Below, one piece after another: positions 1 to 6,913 of a stretch of 8,065 nucleotides of DNA. The notes under the pieces are model-generated. The model was not told where the DNA came from, searched no databases, and was given only the letters and a program-made list of their open reading frames with translations. How positions within the stretch are numbered: the stretch's first letter is position 1; every line of letters starts with the position of its first letter. The position numbers and the translations under genes were made by a program. Origin of the DNA: Bacillota bacterium. GTDB lineage: Bacteria > Bacillota > Dethiobacteria > DTU022. The stretch lies in assembly GCA_012797095.1 (NCBI GenBank), contig JAAZPS010000266.1, positions 1 to 8,065 on the forward strand. Reading direction: 5' to 3'.

Positions 1-1485
1 GTATACCGCACCGGTGAGCCGGTCAAAGCGTACTCCTTCGAGCTTTTGCGAAAGGATGGGAGGACCGGATTCTGCGAAATATCGGTCACCCTGATCCGGG
101 ATAAACAGGGGGAACCCGTCGGGTTCAGGGGGATCGCCCGGGATATTACCGAGCGCAAGAAGCACGAAGAGCAGATTCGCTATCTGGCGACGCATGATGT
201 TCTTACCGGGCTGCCCAACCGGGTCATGTTTCGGGAGATCCTTCAGCAGAATATCGAGTTCGCTTACCGCTACCGGCAGCAATTTGCTCTTTTATTCATG
301 GATCTTGATGGTTTCAAGACGATCAACGATACTTACGGCCATGATATCGGCGATCAGGTCTTGATGACCTGTGCGGTGAGACTGCGGCGGGAGCTGCGGG
401 CCTCCGACTTTATTGCCCGGCTCGGCGGGGATGAGTTTGTCATTCTGGTGAAAAATGTGACCAGCATCAAGAATCTGACCACGCTGATCAATAAAATATT
501 CTCCACCGTGAGCGAGCCGATTTTTGCTGGGAACAAGGAGCATTCCCTCACGGCCAGTATCGGGATCAGTATCTATCCACAGGACGGCCAGGAGAAGCAG
601 TCCCTGATGAAGGCAGCGGATCTGGCGATGTATTCGGCCAAGGAGAAGGGCAGCAACAACTACCAGTTTTTTTCCATGGGGGTGAAGTCCCATTTCAGGG
701 AGAGAACCATTGTCGGGGAGCACCTTCCGACCGCCCTGGAGCGGGACGAGTTCTTCCTCGAGTACCAGCCCAAGCTTGATCTGAAATCAGGGGCCATTAC
801 CGGTGTGGAAGCCCTGCTGCGCTGGCGCAATCCCCAGCTGGGTCTGGTCACCCCGATGCAGCTGATCCCCATCGCGGAAAGTTCGGGGCTGATCGTGCCT
901 ATCGGCCGCTGGGTTCTGAAAACCGCCTGTTTGAAGAATGTGGCCTGGCAGCGGCAGGGGCTGCCCCGGGTTACCATGGCGGTGAACCTGTCACACCGTC
1001 AACTGATGGATGATCGCCTGATCGAGGATATCAAGGAAGCGCTTACGGAATCGGGTATGGATCCGGAGCTGCTGGAGCTGGAGATTACGGAGAACCTGCT
1101 GCTGAGTTATTTCCCGCGGATCATCAATGTCCTGAACCAGCTCAAGGGGTTGGGCGTGCGCCTGGCCCTGGATGACTTTGGCTCCGGCTATTCTTCCCTG
1201 GCCCAGATCAGACATCTCCCCGTTGATACGCTGAAGATAGACCGCTCCATTATCGGCAATATTCCGGTGAACAAGATCGATATGGCCGTGATCGAGGCGA
1301 TCCTCGGTATCGGCAAGGCGCTCAATATGACCACTGTTGCCGAGGGTGTGGAAACACCGGAGCAGCTTGATTTCCTCAAGGATCCGTACTGCGATGAGGT
1401 GCAGGGATTCTTTTTTTCCAAACCGGTTTCCCCGGAAGATGCGGCCAACCTGATCCGCTCGCAGAAATTCCAGATTATCAAATAG
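1..1485 (+). CDS. PAS-GGDEF-EAL cyclic-di-GMP synthase/phosphodiesterase (5' end outside window)
   Basis: The frame is open to the first base, so the true start lies upstream; the TTG at 46 is only an internal codon. Domains in order: the end of a PAS domain with its PAC motif (GFRGIARDITERKK, about nt 124-165); a GGDEF domain with intact GGDEF at nt 424-438 and an RxxD inhibitory site (RASD) five residues before it; and an EAL domain with EALLRW from nt 808, AVNLSHRQL, ELEITE, DDFGSGYSSL, LKIDRS, AEGVET and QGFFFSKP. All metal- and substrate-binding residues known for the EAL family appear present, so both diguanylate cyclase and phosphodiesterase activity are possible; the net activity cannot be read from sequence. 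The PAS part presumably senses a signal. No membrane segment lies in the visible part. Stop is TAG at 1483-1485. Domain assignment is near certain; signal and partner are unknown. Confidence 0.96.
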   Translation, partial: VYRTGEPVKAYSFELLRKDGRTGFCEISVTLIRDKQGEPVGFRGIARDITERKKHEEQIRYLATHDVLTGLPNRVMFREILQQNIEFAYRYRQQFALLFMDLDGFKTINDTYGHDIGDQVLMTCAVRLRRELRASDFIARLGGDEFVILVKNVTSIKNLTTLINKIFSTVSEPIFAGNKEHSLTASIGISIYPQDGQEKQSLMKAADLAMYSAKEKGSNNYQFFSMGVKSHFRERTIVGEHLPTALERDEFFLEYQPKLDLKSGAITGVEALLRWRNPQLGLVTPMQLIPIAESSGLIVPIGRWVLKTACLKNVAWQRQGLPRVTMAVNLSHRQLMDDRLIEDIKEALTESGMDPELLELEITENLLLSYFPRIINVLNQLKGLGVRLALDDFGSGYSSLAQIRHLPVDTLKIDRSIIGNIPVNKIDMAVIEAILGIGKALNMTTVAEGVETPEQLDFLKDPYCDEVQGFFFSKPVSPEDAANLIRSQKFQIIK

Positions 1486-1545
1486 ACCGTTTATTCTGCC
1501 ATCCTCGCTCCGCTCCTTTGTCCCTCCCTGGCCGATCAATGGGAA

Positions 1546-1572
1546 TTGTCTCTACATTTATGTTATGATACT
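1546..1572 (+). promoter_or_regulatory. Weak candidate promoter before the DUF89 gene
   Basis: TTGTCT at 1546-1551 and GATACT at 1567-1572 are separated by 15 nt, or the -10 may be the overlapping TATGAT at 1564-1569 with no good -35. It sits in an A+T-rich stretch between the EAL gene stop and the next start, where a promoter is expected. The match is weak and the spacing short. Confidence 0.25.
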
Positions 1573-1607
1573 GGTAAAAGTAACTAAGTGAAAGAGGGAC
1601 CTTCCAG

Positions 1608-2510
1608 ATGTACTGTCTGCCGGAATGCTATCCTTGCCTTGAGAATCTGGCCCGCCGCTGCGCTTCGCTGGCCACAGCGGATCTGCAGAAACGTGGCGAG
1701 GCGGTTGAAGCGGCTCTTGCCTACCTTGAACAGGGTTTCTCCCTGGAATGCGTTTCAACCGGTCTGGCTGCAGAGATGCAGCGGATCATCCGTCTGAAAA
1801 CCGGGAATGAGGATCCTTTTGCCGCCGTGAAGAAAAAGGAGATCGCTTTGGCGCGCAATTTCGTTGAAAAAACAGCCCCTGCCGCCCGGAGTTCGCTGCA
1901 GGAGCTGGTCCGATTCGCTGCCAAAGGGAACGGTTTCGACTTCTTTCAGGACCTGACGCTGCTGGAAAAAGAACTTCACGAACCGGTGGAGCTGGCTCGC
2001 GATGAAACCGCCGCCCTGGGGGAGCTGCTGCAAAGTTTCCGGCTGGGGGGTGGAAAAAAGATCATCTACCTGGCCGATAACGCCGGTGAAGCTCTATTCG
2101 ATCTACCCCTGGTGCATCATCTGGCGCAAGCGGCACCGGTTTACTATGCCGTGAAAGGGTCGCCGGTACAGAATGATCTCGCCCTGGTCGATCTGGTAGA
2201 GAGCGGGCTGATCGCCAGTTTTCCCAACGTGATCTCGACGGGAACCGATTCGCCGGGTCTCGACCTGACCGGGGCGGCCCCCCCGTTCAAAAGCCTTCTT
2301 GCCGAGGCCGATCTGATCCTGGCCAAGGGGATGGGTCACTACGAGACCCTGCCGGAACTTGCTCTACCGCAGCCGGTATTCCTGATCTTCCAGGCAAAAT
2401 GCAACCCCATCGCCCAGGATTCGGCGCTGCCGCGCTCCGGTTATGCCGCTTACTTTCTCCGGAGCCGACCTGACCATCGGCTCAATACCGATTTTCAGGG
2501 TCACTCGTAA
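1608..2510 (+). CDS. DUF89 / ARMT1-like damage-control phosphatase family protein
   Basis: A 300-residue protein matching the DUF89 (ARMT1-like) family, metal-dependent phosphatases thought to remove phosphate from damaged or surplus phosphometabolites; the substrate here is unknown. Visible signatures: an N-terminal pair of cysteines in CxxxCxxC context (residues 3-10), YLADNAGEALFD at about 154-165 whose Asp-Asn is the metal/phosphate site in the family, KGSPVQND (183-190), GTDSPG (212-217), ADLILAKGMGHYE (234-246, with His where many members have Asn), and the closing FQAKCNPIA (261-269). ATG at 1608 is chosen because GAGGG lies 9 nt upstream and the N-terminal Cys motif begins there. Probably a single-gene unit. 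The last 20 or so residues, after AAYF, extend past the usual family end and look unconserved; an alternative frame over the same bases is noted in the findings. Likely cytoplasmic. Confidence 0.9.
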   Translation: MYCLPECYPCLENLARRCASLATADLQKRGEAVEAALAYLEQGFSLECVSTGLAAEMQRIIRLKTGNEDPFAAVKKKEIALARNFVEKTAPAARSSLQELVRFAAKGNGFDFFQDLTLLEKELHEPVELARDETAALGELLQSFRLGGGKKIIYLADNAGEALFDLPLVHHLAQAAPVYYAVKGSPVQNDLALVDLVESGLIASFPNVISTGTDSPGLDLTGAAPPFKSLLAEADLILAKGMGHYETLPELALPQPVFLIFQAKCNPIAQDSALPRSGYAAYFLRSRPDHRLNTDFQGHS

Positions 2511-2686
2511 AAAAGAGGAACCGAAGGGGGCTCCTTCCCAGCAAGATCAAACCGGGGAAAAGCTGAGCCCGCGGATGTATCCAGGGACAACGCCGGTCGG
2601 TCCGGGCAGGCGGTGAACCTTGCTCTTGCAGGATCGCGGAGCCTCACCGGTCGGGGGCGTAAATATATACAAGAGAGGGGATCACG
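2511..2686 (+). other. Intergenic leader with inverted repeats, possible structured 5' UTR of the SDR operon
   Basis: This 176-nt G+C-rich gap lies before the SDR gene. It contains nested inverted repeats: ACGCC (2590-2594) with GGCGT (2656-2660), enclosing CGGTGA (2611-2616) with TCACCG (2644-2649). CCGGTCGG also occurs twice (2593-2600 and 2647-2654). I do not recognise a known riboswitch class. An A+T-rich stretch TAAATATATAC (about 2660-2670) lies just before the SDR ribosome site and could contain a -10 element. A 57-codon frame (2443-2616) starting inside the DUF89 gene runs into this gap. Function unproven. Confidence 0.25.
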
Positions 2687-3487
2687 ATGATCGCGAATAA
2701 AAGGATTGTTTTAACCGGGGCCAACAGCGGCATCGGCCTGGAGACGCTCCGGCTTCTTGTTCAAGGGAGCAACAACAAAATATTGGCGGTGAGCAGAAGG
2801 TCGGACCAGATCGAGAAATTTGATCGGAACAAGGTGATCCCTTTCCGGGTCGATATCTCGAGCAAGGAGGGCGTCGATACATTATTTCGGGTGGCGGAGA
2901 AAGAGCTGGGGGGCATCGATATACTTTTTTGCAACGCCGGCTTTTCTTACTATGAGTCATTCACCTACGAGGATTGGGACAAGATCGCAAAATTGATCGC
3001 CACCAATGTCCTCAGTCCGCTCTATTCTTATCAGAAATATTACAATTATCTTGAAGGTAAACCGGGACATTTCGCGGTCACCATCTCCGCCATGGGCAAG
3101 ATGGCCCTACCCGGATATGCTGTCTATACCGCTTCCAAGTTCGCCCTGCAGGGTTTTCAGGAAGCGATCCGGCTGGAACGTCACCGTAATATCAAGGTGA
3201 CAGCGATCTATCCGGTGGCCACGGCGACCGCTTTTTTCAGGGAGAATGCAGATCCAAAATTCAAAAAACCGTTTCCCATGCAGCAGCCGGCAGATGTGGC
3301 CAGGGCTATCGTCAGGGGGTTGAAGAAACAGAAGAAATATGTCAACCCCTGCAAGATCTTTCCCCCGGTGAGGGTGCTGATGGCCGTGTTCCCCTTTTTC
3401 AGGAACGCCTACTGGCAGAGGGAGTACCACAAGTTCAAATATTATCTGGAAGAGACTGCCGAAGGGTGGGGTGAACGGGATGGCTGA
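2687..3487 (+). CDS. Classical short-chain dehydrogenase/reductase (SDR)
   Basis: A 266-residue NAD(P)-dependent oxidoreductase of the classical SDR family. It shows the Rossmann cofactor motif TGANSGIG (residues 10-17), VDIS after strand 3 (55-58), the structural CNAG (82-85), the active-site Asn in TNV (107), Ser134 in TISAMG, and Tyr147 with Lys151 in YTASK, so the full Asn-Ser-Tyr-Lys tetrad is present. Such enzymes interconvert alcohols and ketones; the substrate cannot be read. The basic/aromatic C-terminal part (PCKIFPPVRVLMAVFPFFRN) is hydrophobic and could contact membrane or a hydrophobic substrate, as in lipid- or steroid-acting SDRs; this is inference. ATG 2687 has a good ribosome site (AGAGAGGGG) a few bases upstream. 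The stop TGA overlaps the next gene's ATG (3480) by 8 nt, so the two are almost certainly co-translated. Length is normal for the family. Confidence 0.93.
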   Translation: MIANKRIVLTGANSGIGLETLRLLVQGSNNKILAVSRRSDQIEKFDRNKVIPFRVDISSKEGVDTLFRVAEKELGGIDILFCNAGFSYYESFTYEDWDKIAKLIATNVLSPLYSYQKYYNYLEGKPGHFAVTISAMGKMALPGYAVYTASKFALQGFQEAIRLERHRNIKVTAIYPVATATAFFRENADPKFKKPFPMQQPADVARAIVRGLKKQKKYVNPCKIFPPVRVLMAVFPFFRNAYWQREYHKFKYYLEETAEGWGERDG

Positions 3488-5543
3488 ATCGCTCCTTTTC
3501 GAGCCGATCAAGATCGGTCAATGTGAGATCAAGAACCGCATAGCCATGGCGCCGATGCTGATGGGGTTTGGCCAGCTGGACGGCACCGTCACAGACACAA
3601 TGCTCGACTACTACGAGGAGAGGGCCAAAGGCGGTAGCGGGCTGATCTTTACCGAGGTAACCAGGATCAATGACAGAACCGGCTCCACCGCTTTCGCCCA
3701 GCTGGCCGCGAGCCATGACTATCATATCGAATCGCTCAAGCGGCTCGCTGATCGTATCCACAAGCATGGAGCCAGGGTTTTCGTGCAATTGCACCATCCC
3801 GGAAGACAGAATATCGGACTGCTCGTGGGCACCATTCCTCTCTCGATCATGATCGAGCGGCTATGGAAGGGCTACCCTGGACTCTTGTACAAGATCGCCC
3901 CCACGGTGGGTAAATTCTTGATCGAGCGTGATCTGGTCCCCTTTTCGGTTGGACCCTCCAGGGTTGAACCGAGCTATTTTGCCCGAGGAAGGGTCAGGGC
4001 GTTACGCTACAAAGAAGTGAAAGGGTTGATCCGGCAATTCATTGACGGCGCCGGAAGGGTGCTGAAATCCGGATGCGACGGCGTCATGCTGCATGCAGCG
4101 CACGGCTACCTGATTCAGCAGTTTCTCAGCCCCCATACCAACAGAAGAAAAGACGAGTACGGTGGTTCCCTGGAGAACAGGATGAGATTCTTGCTCGAGA
4201 TCATCCAGGGTATCAGGGAGCGCTGCGGCGATTTTCCGATAGTGGTCAGGCTCACCGTTGATGAGTGCTATGCCATGATCGGCAAAAGTGGTCTGGGCTA
4301 TGATCTGGCGGAGGGCGTCAAGATGGCCCAGATACTGGAGCGGGAGGGAATCGACGCCATCGATATATCTTCGGCGGCCTATGACACCTTCAATTACTGG
4401 TTGGAGCCGATGACCTTTGAACCGGGCTGGCGAAAGTATATGGCCAGGGCGGTCAAGGATAAGGTGAAGATTCCGGTGATAGCGGCCAACCTGATCCGCA
4501 GCCCGGATCAGGCCGAGCAGCAGCTGCATGAAGGGACCCAGGATATGATCTCCCTGGGAAGACCCCATCTCGCCGATCCTCATTGGGTGGAGAAAGTCAG
4601 ATCGGGGAGAGGGAAAGAGATCAAAAGATGCATCTGCTGCCTCCACTGCATCGAAAGCATGCAGGTGAACGCCTTTACGGGGGGTCACGGCGAATGCGCG
4701 GTGAATCCCTTTGTTGGAAAAGAGAAGGCGATCCCGGTCAAGGAAGGTCACAACAGAAGCGCTGTCGTCGTTGGCGCCGGCCCCGCCGGCCTGACGGCAG
4801 CCGAGATCCTCGGCAAAAGGGGCTTCAAGGTAACCGTTCTCGAGAAAGAGTCCAGGCCGGGAGGGCAGGTGGCGATCGCTGCCGAGAACAGGAGCAAAAG
4901 CCGGATCTACTGGTCCATTGAAGATCTGATCCACTGTGCCGAGAAAAGCGGTGTGGAGATAAAGTACAATACGACAGCCACCGCGGAAAAGATCGGGGCC
5001 TATCGCCCGGACGCTGTTGTTGTGGCAACGGGGGGTAGGCCGCTGATACCCCGGAGCATCGCCGGAGTGAACAAGAGCAATGTCTGTGCAGCGATCGATC
5101 TTTACGGGACCGGGGAAAGATTGTCCGGAAAGAAGGTTGCGGTGATCGGTTCAGGGATGACCGGGCTGGAGACAGCGGTTATGCTGGCCCGGTGGGGTAA
5201 CAGCGTCACGGTGGTGGAGATGGCCGGCGCCCTTGCCCCGGGTACCTGGATGCAGCATCTAGACGAGATCAAGCCGGAACTGGAAAAGTACAAGATAGAT
5301 ATTCTCCTCAACCACAAGCTGATCAAGATCGAGGATGATGCCATTATCCTCGAAAGAAAGAAAGAGAAAAAGAAACTCGAGATCGACAGGGTCGTGCTAT
5401 CTATCGGTGTCTGCCCGGACAATGCTCTGTACAACGAGATCAAGGATCAGTTCGACAATGTATATCTCATCGGTGATGCTGCGGAGGTTGGCAGGATAGC
5501 AGGTGCGACCGGCAGCGCTGCCGCGATCGCCATGAAGATATAG
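3480..5543 (+). CDS. FMN/4Fe-4S/FAD NADH:flavin oxidoreductase, FadH/BaiCD/2-enoate reductase type
   Basis: A 687-residue multidomain reductase. Residues 1-370 or so form an old-yellow-enzyme FMN barrel with LFEPIKIG, HAAHGYLIQQFLSP (205-218; the Tyr aligns with the active-site Tyr of E. coli FadH) and DEYGGSLENR (225-234). A cysteine cluster (384, 387, 390, 406, plus 386) should bind a 4Fe-4S centre but has spacing CxxCxxC-x15-C instead of the usual CxxCxxxC-x11-C. Then come two nucleotide sites, VVVGAGPAG (429-437, FAD) and VIGSGMTGLE (555-564, NAD(P)H), and a closing LIGDAAE. Enzymes of this architecture reduce carbon-carbon double bonds conjugated to a carbonyl. A stretch at about 111-154 is roughly 40 residues longer than in FadH. 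ATG 3480 is preferred over in-frame GTG 3471 because the G-rich ribosome site (AAGGGTGGGG) is well placed for it. It overlaps the SDR gene by 8 nt. FadH itself seems unlikely because the position of its second active-site residue (His) appears to be Tyr in SSAAYD. Substrate unknown. Confidence 0.93.
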   Translation: MAESLLFEPIKIGQCEIKNRIAMAPMLMGFGQLDGTVTDTMLDYYEERAKGGSGLIFTEVTRINDRTGSTAFAQLAASHDYHIESLKRLADRIHKHGARVFVQLHHPGRQNIGLLVGTIPLSIMIERLWKGYPGLLYKIAPTVGKFLIERDLVPFSVGPSRVEPSYFARGRVRALRYKEVKGLIRQFIDGAGRVLKSGCDGVMLHAAHGYLIQQFLSPHTNRRKDEYGGSLENRMRFLLEIIQGIRERCGDFPIVVRLTVDECYAMIGKSGLGYDLAEGVKMAQILEREGIDAIDISSAAYDTFNYWLEPMTFEPGWRKYMARAVKDKVKIPVIAANLIRSPDQAEQQLHEGTQDMISLGRPHLADPHWVEKVRSGRGKEIKRCICCLHCIESMQVNAFTGGHGECAVNPFVGKEKAIPVKEGHNRSAVVVGAGPAGLTAAEILGKRGFKVTVLEKESRPGGQVAIAAENRSKSRIYWSIEDLIHCAEKSGVEIKYNTTATAEKIGAYRPDAVVVATGGRPLIPRSIAGVNKSNVCAAIDLYGTGERLSGKKVAVIGSGMTGLETAVMLARWGNSVTVVEMAGALAPGTWMQHLDEIKPELEKYKIDILLNHKLIKIEDDAIILERKKEKKKLEIDRVVLSIGVCPDNALYNEIKDQFDNVYLIGDAAEVGRIAGATGSAAAIAMKI

Positions 5544-5554
5544 CAGGGGAAAGT

Positions 5555-5687
5555 GCCTGGGGTCAGGCTTGAATAATTGAATTGTACAAATGCCAGATAG
5601 AAATGAGTTTTGTAAAACGAGCCAACCCCGGGAACCCTTAATTTTGATGATCGGTTTGAATTCAACAGTCCAAGCCTGACCCCGGGC
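5555..5687 (+). mobile_element. REPIN-like / MITE-like non-autonomous element (133 bp)
   Basis: The ends are 17-bp inverted repeats with a single mismatch: GCCTGGGGTCAGGCTTG at 5555-5571, and the reverse complement of 5671-5687 reads GCCCGGGGTCAGGCTTG. After a 5-nt gap of equal length on both sides, TTGAATT recurs (5577-5583 and, inverted, on the right arm), so similarity extends over about 29 nt. Each end is itself a small hairpin: GCCTG-GGGT-CAGGC on the left and GCCTG-ACCC-CGGGC on the right with one G-T pair. Two short palindromes in inverted orientation are the organisation of REP doublets (REPINs), usually mobilised by Y1 (TnpA-REP) transposases. No open reading frame and no obvious target duplication are seen. 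It lies 11 nt after the flavoenzyme stop. Family assignment is inference; the inverted repeat is direct observation. Confidence 0.7.
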
Positions 5688-5821
5688 GATCCGTATTGGT
5701 TAAATCTTTTCGCCCGTTTATCCATGTTTGATCGTACCACGGAGCCGATAATTAGACGGTACTGTGCTGTCAATCAATAATTATTTTTGGGGCTGAGCAG
5801 TTACGAAAGGTTCTTTCAAGA

Positions 5822-5827
5822 TATAAT
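5822..5827 (+). promoter_or_regulatory. Candidate -10 box (distal) of the zinc-ribbon gene
   Basis: TATAAT, a perfect -10 match, with only a weak -35 candidate (TTACGA at 5801-5806, 15-nt spacing). It lies about 100 nt before the start codon. Confidence 0.35.
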
Positions 5828-5880
5828 GTAAAGTTCCGTATATCGAAAATATCCTGTCTATGTCCGTTATCAAAATGGGC

Positions 5881-5886
5881 TATAAT
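5881..5886 (+). promoter_or_regulatory. Candidate -10 box (proximal) of the zinc-ribbon gene
   Basis: TATAAT, a perfect -10 match, 41 nt before the ATG at 5928. No convincing -35 at 16-18 nt spacing. Transcription from here would give a leader of about 35 nt containing the strong ribosome site. Confidence 0.4.
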
Positions 5887-5915
5887 GAATGTACGAATCG
5901 GGTGATTATTGCTGC

Positions 5916-5921
5916 GGAGGT
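5916..5921 (+). promoter_or_regulatory. Strong Shine-Dalgarno that fixes the zinc-ribbon start
   Basis: GGAGGT lies 6 nt before ATG 5928. This near-ideal site shows that translation begins in the frame encoding the first CxxC knuckle, not at the TTG at 5999 where the long downstream frame first offers a start. It is therefore key evidence that the two frames belong to one gene. Confidence 0.75.
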
Positions 5922-5927
5922 GTCCAT

Positions 5928-6790
5928 ATGCCCTACTGTCCCCATTGCGGTAGCAGCGTGGAATTGGGGGGAAATACTGTTCCAGTTGCGGCAGAGAGTT
6001 GGATATTGAAGGAGTGGTAACAACCAGGGGAAAAAATTCCGAACGCTTTTCCCGCTGGGTGATAGCCCTTCTAGTTGTGGCAGTTTCTGTTCTGGGGTTG
6101 GTCTTTGTATTTGACCATATTTCAAAAAAAAATAATAACAATGTTGCTGTTACGCCAAATGAAAGTAACGGAGCGGGCGGAAACAACAGCAGCACGGAGC
6201 CGCCAGAGGAATCCAGGGAGCACTTTCCAGGAGGCCCGGAAGATTGCGGTTTTTACGCAGGTAATGGTCAGTTCATTGAATGTTCCATGAATATAAGTCA
6301 GGTGAAGGAAATTCTGGGAGGGCCGCAACAGGAAATATCGGTAAATGATAACTATTACGGCGATGGCATTGATATCGATTATCCCGGGTTATATTTAGCT
6401 TTTCGCCCGGATGCAGCCGGAAATAGTCTTGAGCTGATCCTTTTCAGTATCAAATCAACCGAATACACAGGGCCGCGAGGCATCAAGGTTGGCGATACTG
6501 TTAGAAGCGTTCTGGGGAAATTCCCTGACGATGATCTTGATCAGGAGATAACAGATCTATTTTTGAACGCAGGCATTACCAGCAAAAAAGATATTCTCTT
6601 TAACCACGAATTGATTGAGATGTCCGATGGGAGTCATTGCCACAGCTACGGGCTGCTTCACTATGCGCAGGATACAGATGAAATCAACAGCATCGAGTTC
6701 ACTTGCGGTATACTGCACAGTGAATGGTTTATGTCACTACATTTCGGGATAGAAAAAGGCCTTGTTAAGGAGATTCACTGCTATTATTAA
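5928..6790 (+). CDS. Zinc-ribbon, single-TM protein with exported domain; frame broken at a G6 tract
   Basis: As written, ATG 5928 gives a 30-residue peptide ending at TAA 6018-6020. The frame one base back is open from 5954 to the stop at 6788-6790. Joining them at the GGGGGG run (5966-5971) restores a 287-residue protein: MPYCPHCGSSVELGG then KYCSSCGREL, a textbook CxxCG...CxxCG zinc ribbon (residues 4-22). A membrane segment follows (about 44-62, WVIALLVVAVSVLGLVFVF), then a KKNNNN/Ser-Gly-Glu linker and an outer domain of about 200 residues with five cysteines. That domain has two stretches (MNISQVKEILGGP; IKVGDTVRSVLGKF) resembling the LGDTxxEVxxxLG pattern of SmpA/BLIP-like repeats. The expected topology is ribbon inside, C-terminal domain outside. 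The outer domain's role is unknown. The break may be a sequencing error, a real deletion, G-tract phase variation, or -1 frameshifting at G_GGG_GGA. Its base use is more A+T-rich than the genes upstream. Confidence 0.8.
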
Positions 6791-6861
6791 CGGGAAGCGG
6801 CTCCGGGAATCAAGCCGGCTGGCAAACTGTTTTCTTTTTAGGTTTCAAGATCTTTACAATA

Positions 6862-6913
6862 GTGAACAAGCCCTCCCCGAAAGGGATTCAACCGCAGTTC
6901 GAATCCTTGTCAC
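6862..6913 (+). repeat. Compact three-way-junction inverted repeat
   Basis: An outer stem pairs GTGAaCAAG (6862-6870, one bulged A) with CTTGTCAC (6906-6913), 8 bp. Inside it, with almost no unpaired bases, sit CCCT-(7 nt)-AGGG (6871-6885; alternatively CCC-GAAA-GGG with a GNRA-type loop) and ATTCAAC-CGCA-GTTcGAAT (6886-6904, 7 bp with one bulged C). The packing is unusually complete for chance. It could be a structured RNA, a recombination or transposon end, or a degenerate tRNA 3' half (GTTCGAATC resembles a T-arm). No identity is claimed. Confidence 0.45.

Larger units (their letters stand above)
5544..5927 (+). other. Gene-free region holding a REPIN-like element and the upstream region of the zinc-ribbon gene
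   Basis: 384 nt with no supportable gene. The first half is the inverted-repeat element at 5555-5687. The second half (5688-5927) is A+T-rich and carries two good -10-like boxes and a strong ribosome site for the next gene. I see no intrinsic terminator with a T-run behind the flavoenzyme gene; the 17-bp arms of the element could pair in RNA but are about 100 nt apart. Confidence 0.6.

Noticed and set aside
2511..2540. GAAGG-GGGCT-CCTTC hairpin after the DUF89 gene as a terminator.
   Set aside because: Only a 5-bp stem and no following T-run.
4002..4934. A 310-codon minus-strand open frame inside the flavoenzyme gene.
   Set aside because: It lies wholly opposite conserved FMN-barrel and Fe-S motifs and its translation shows no domain; it is a shadow of a G+C-rich gene.
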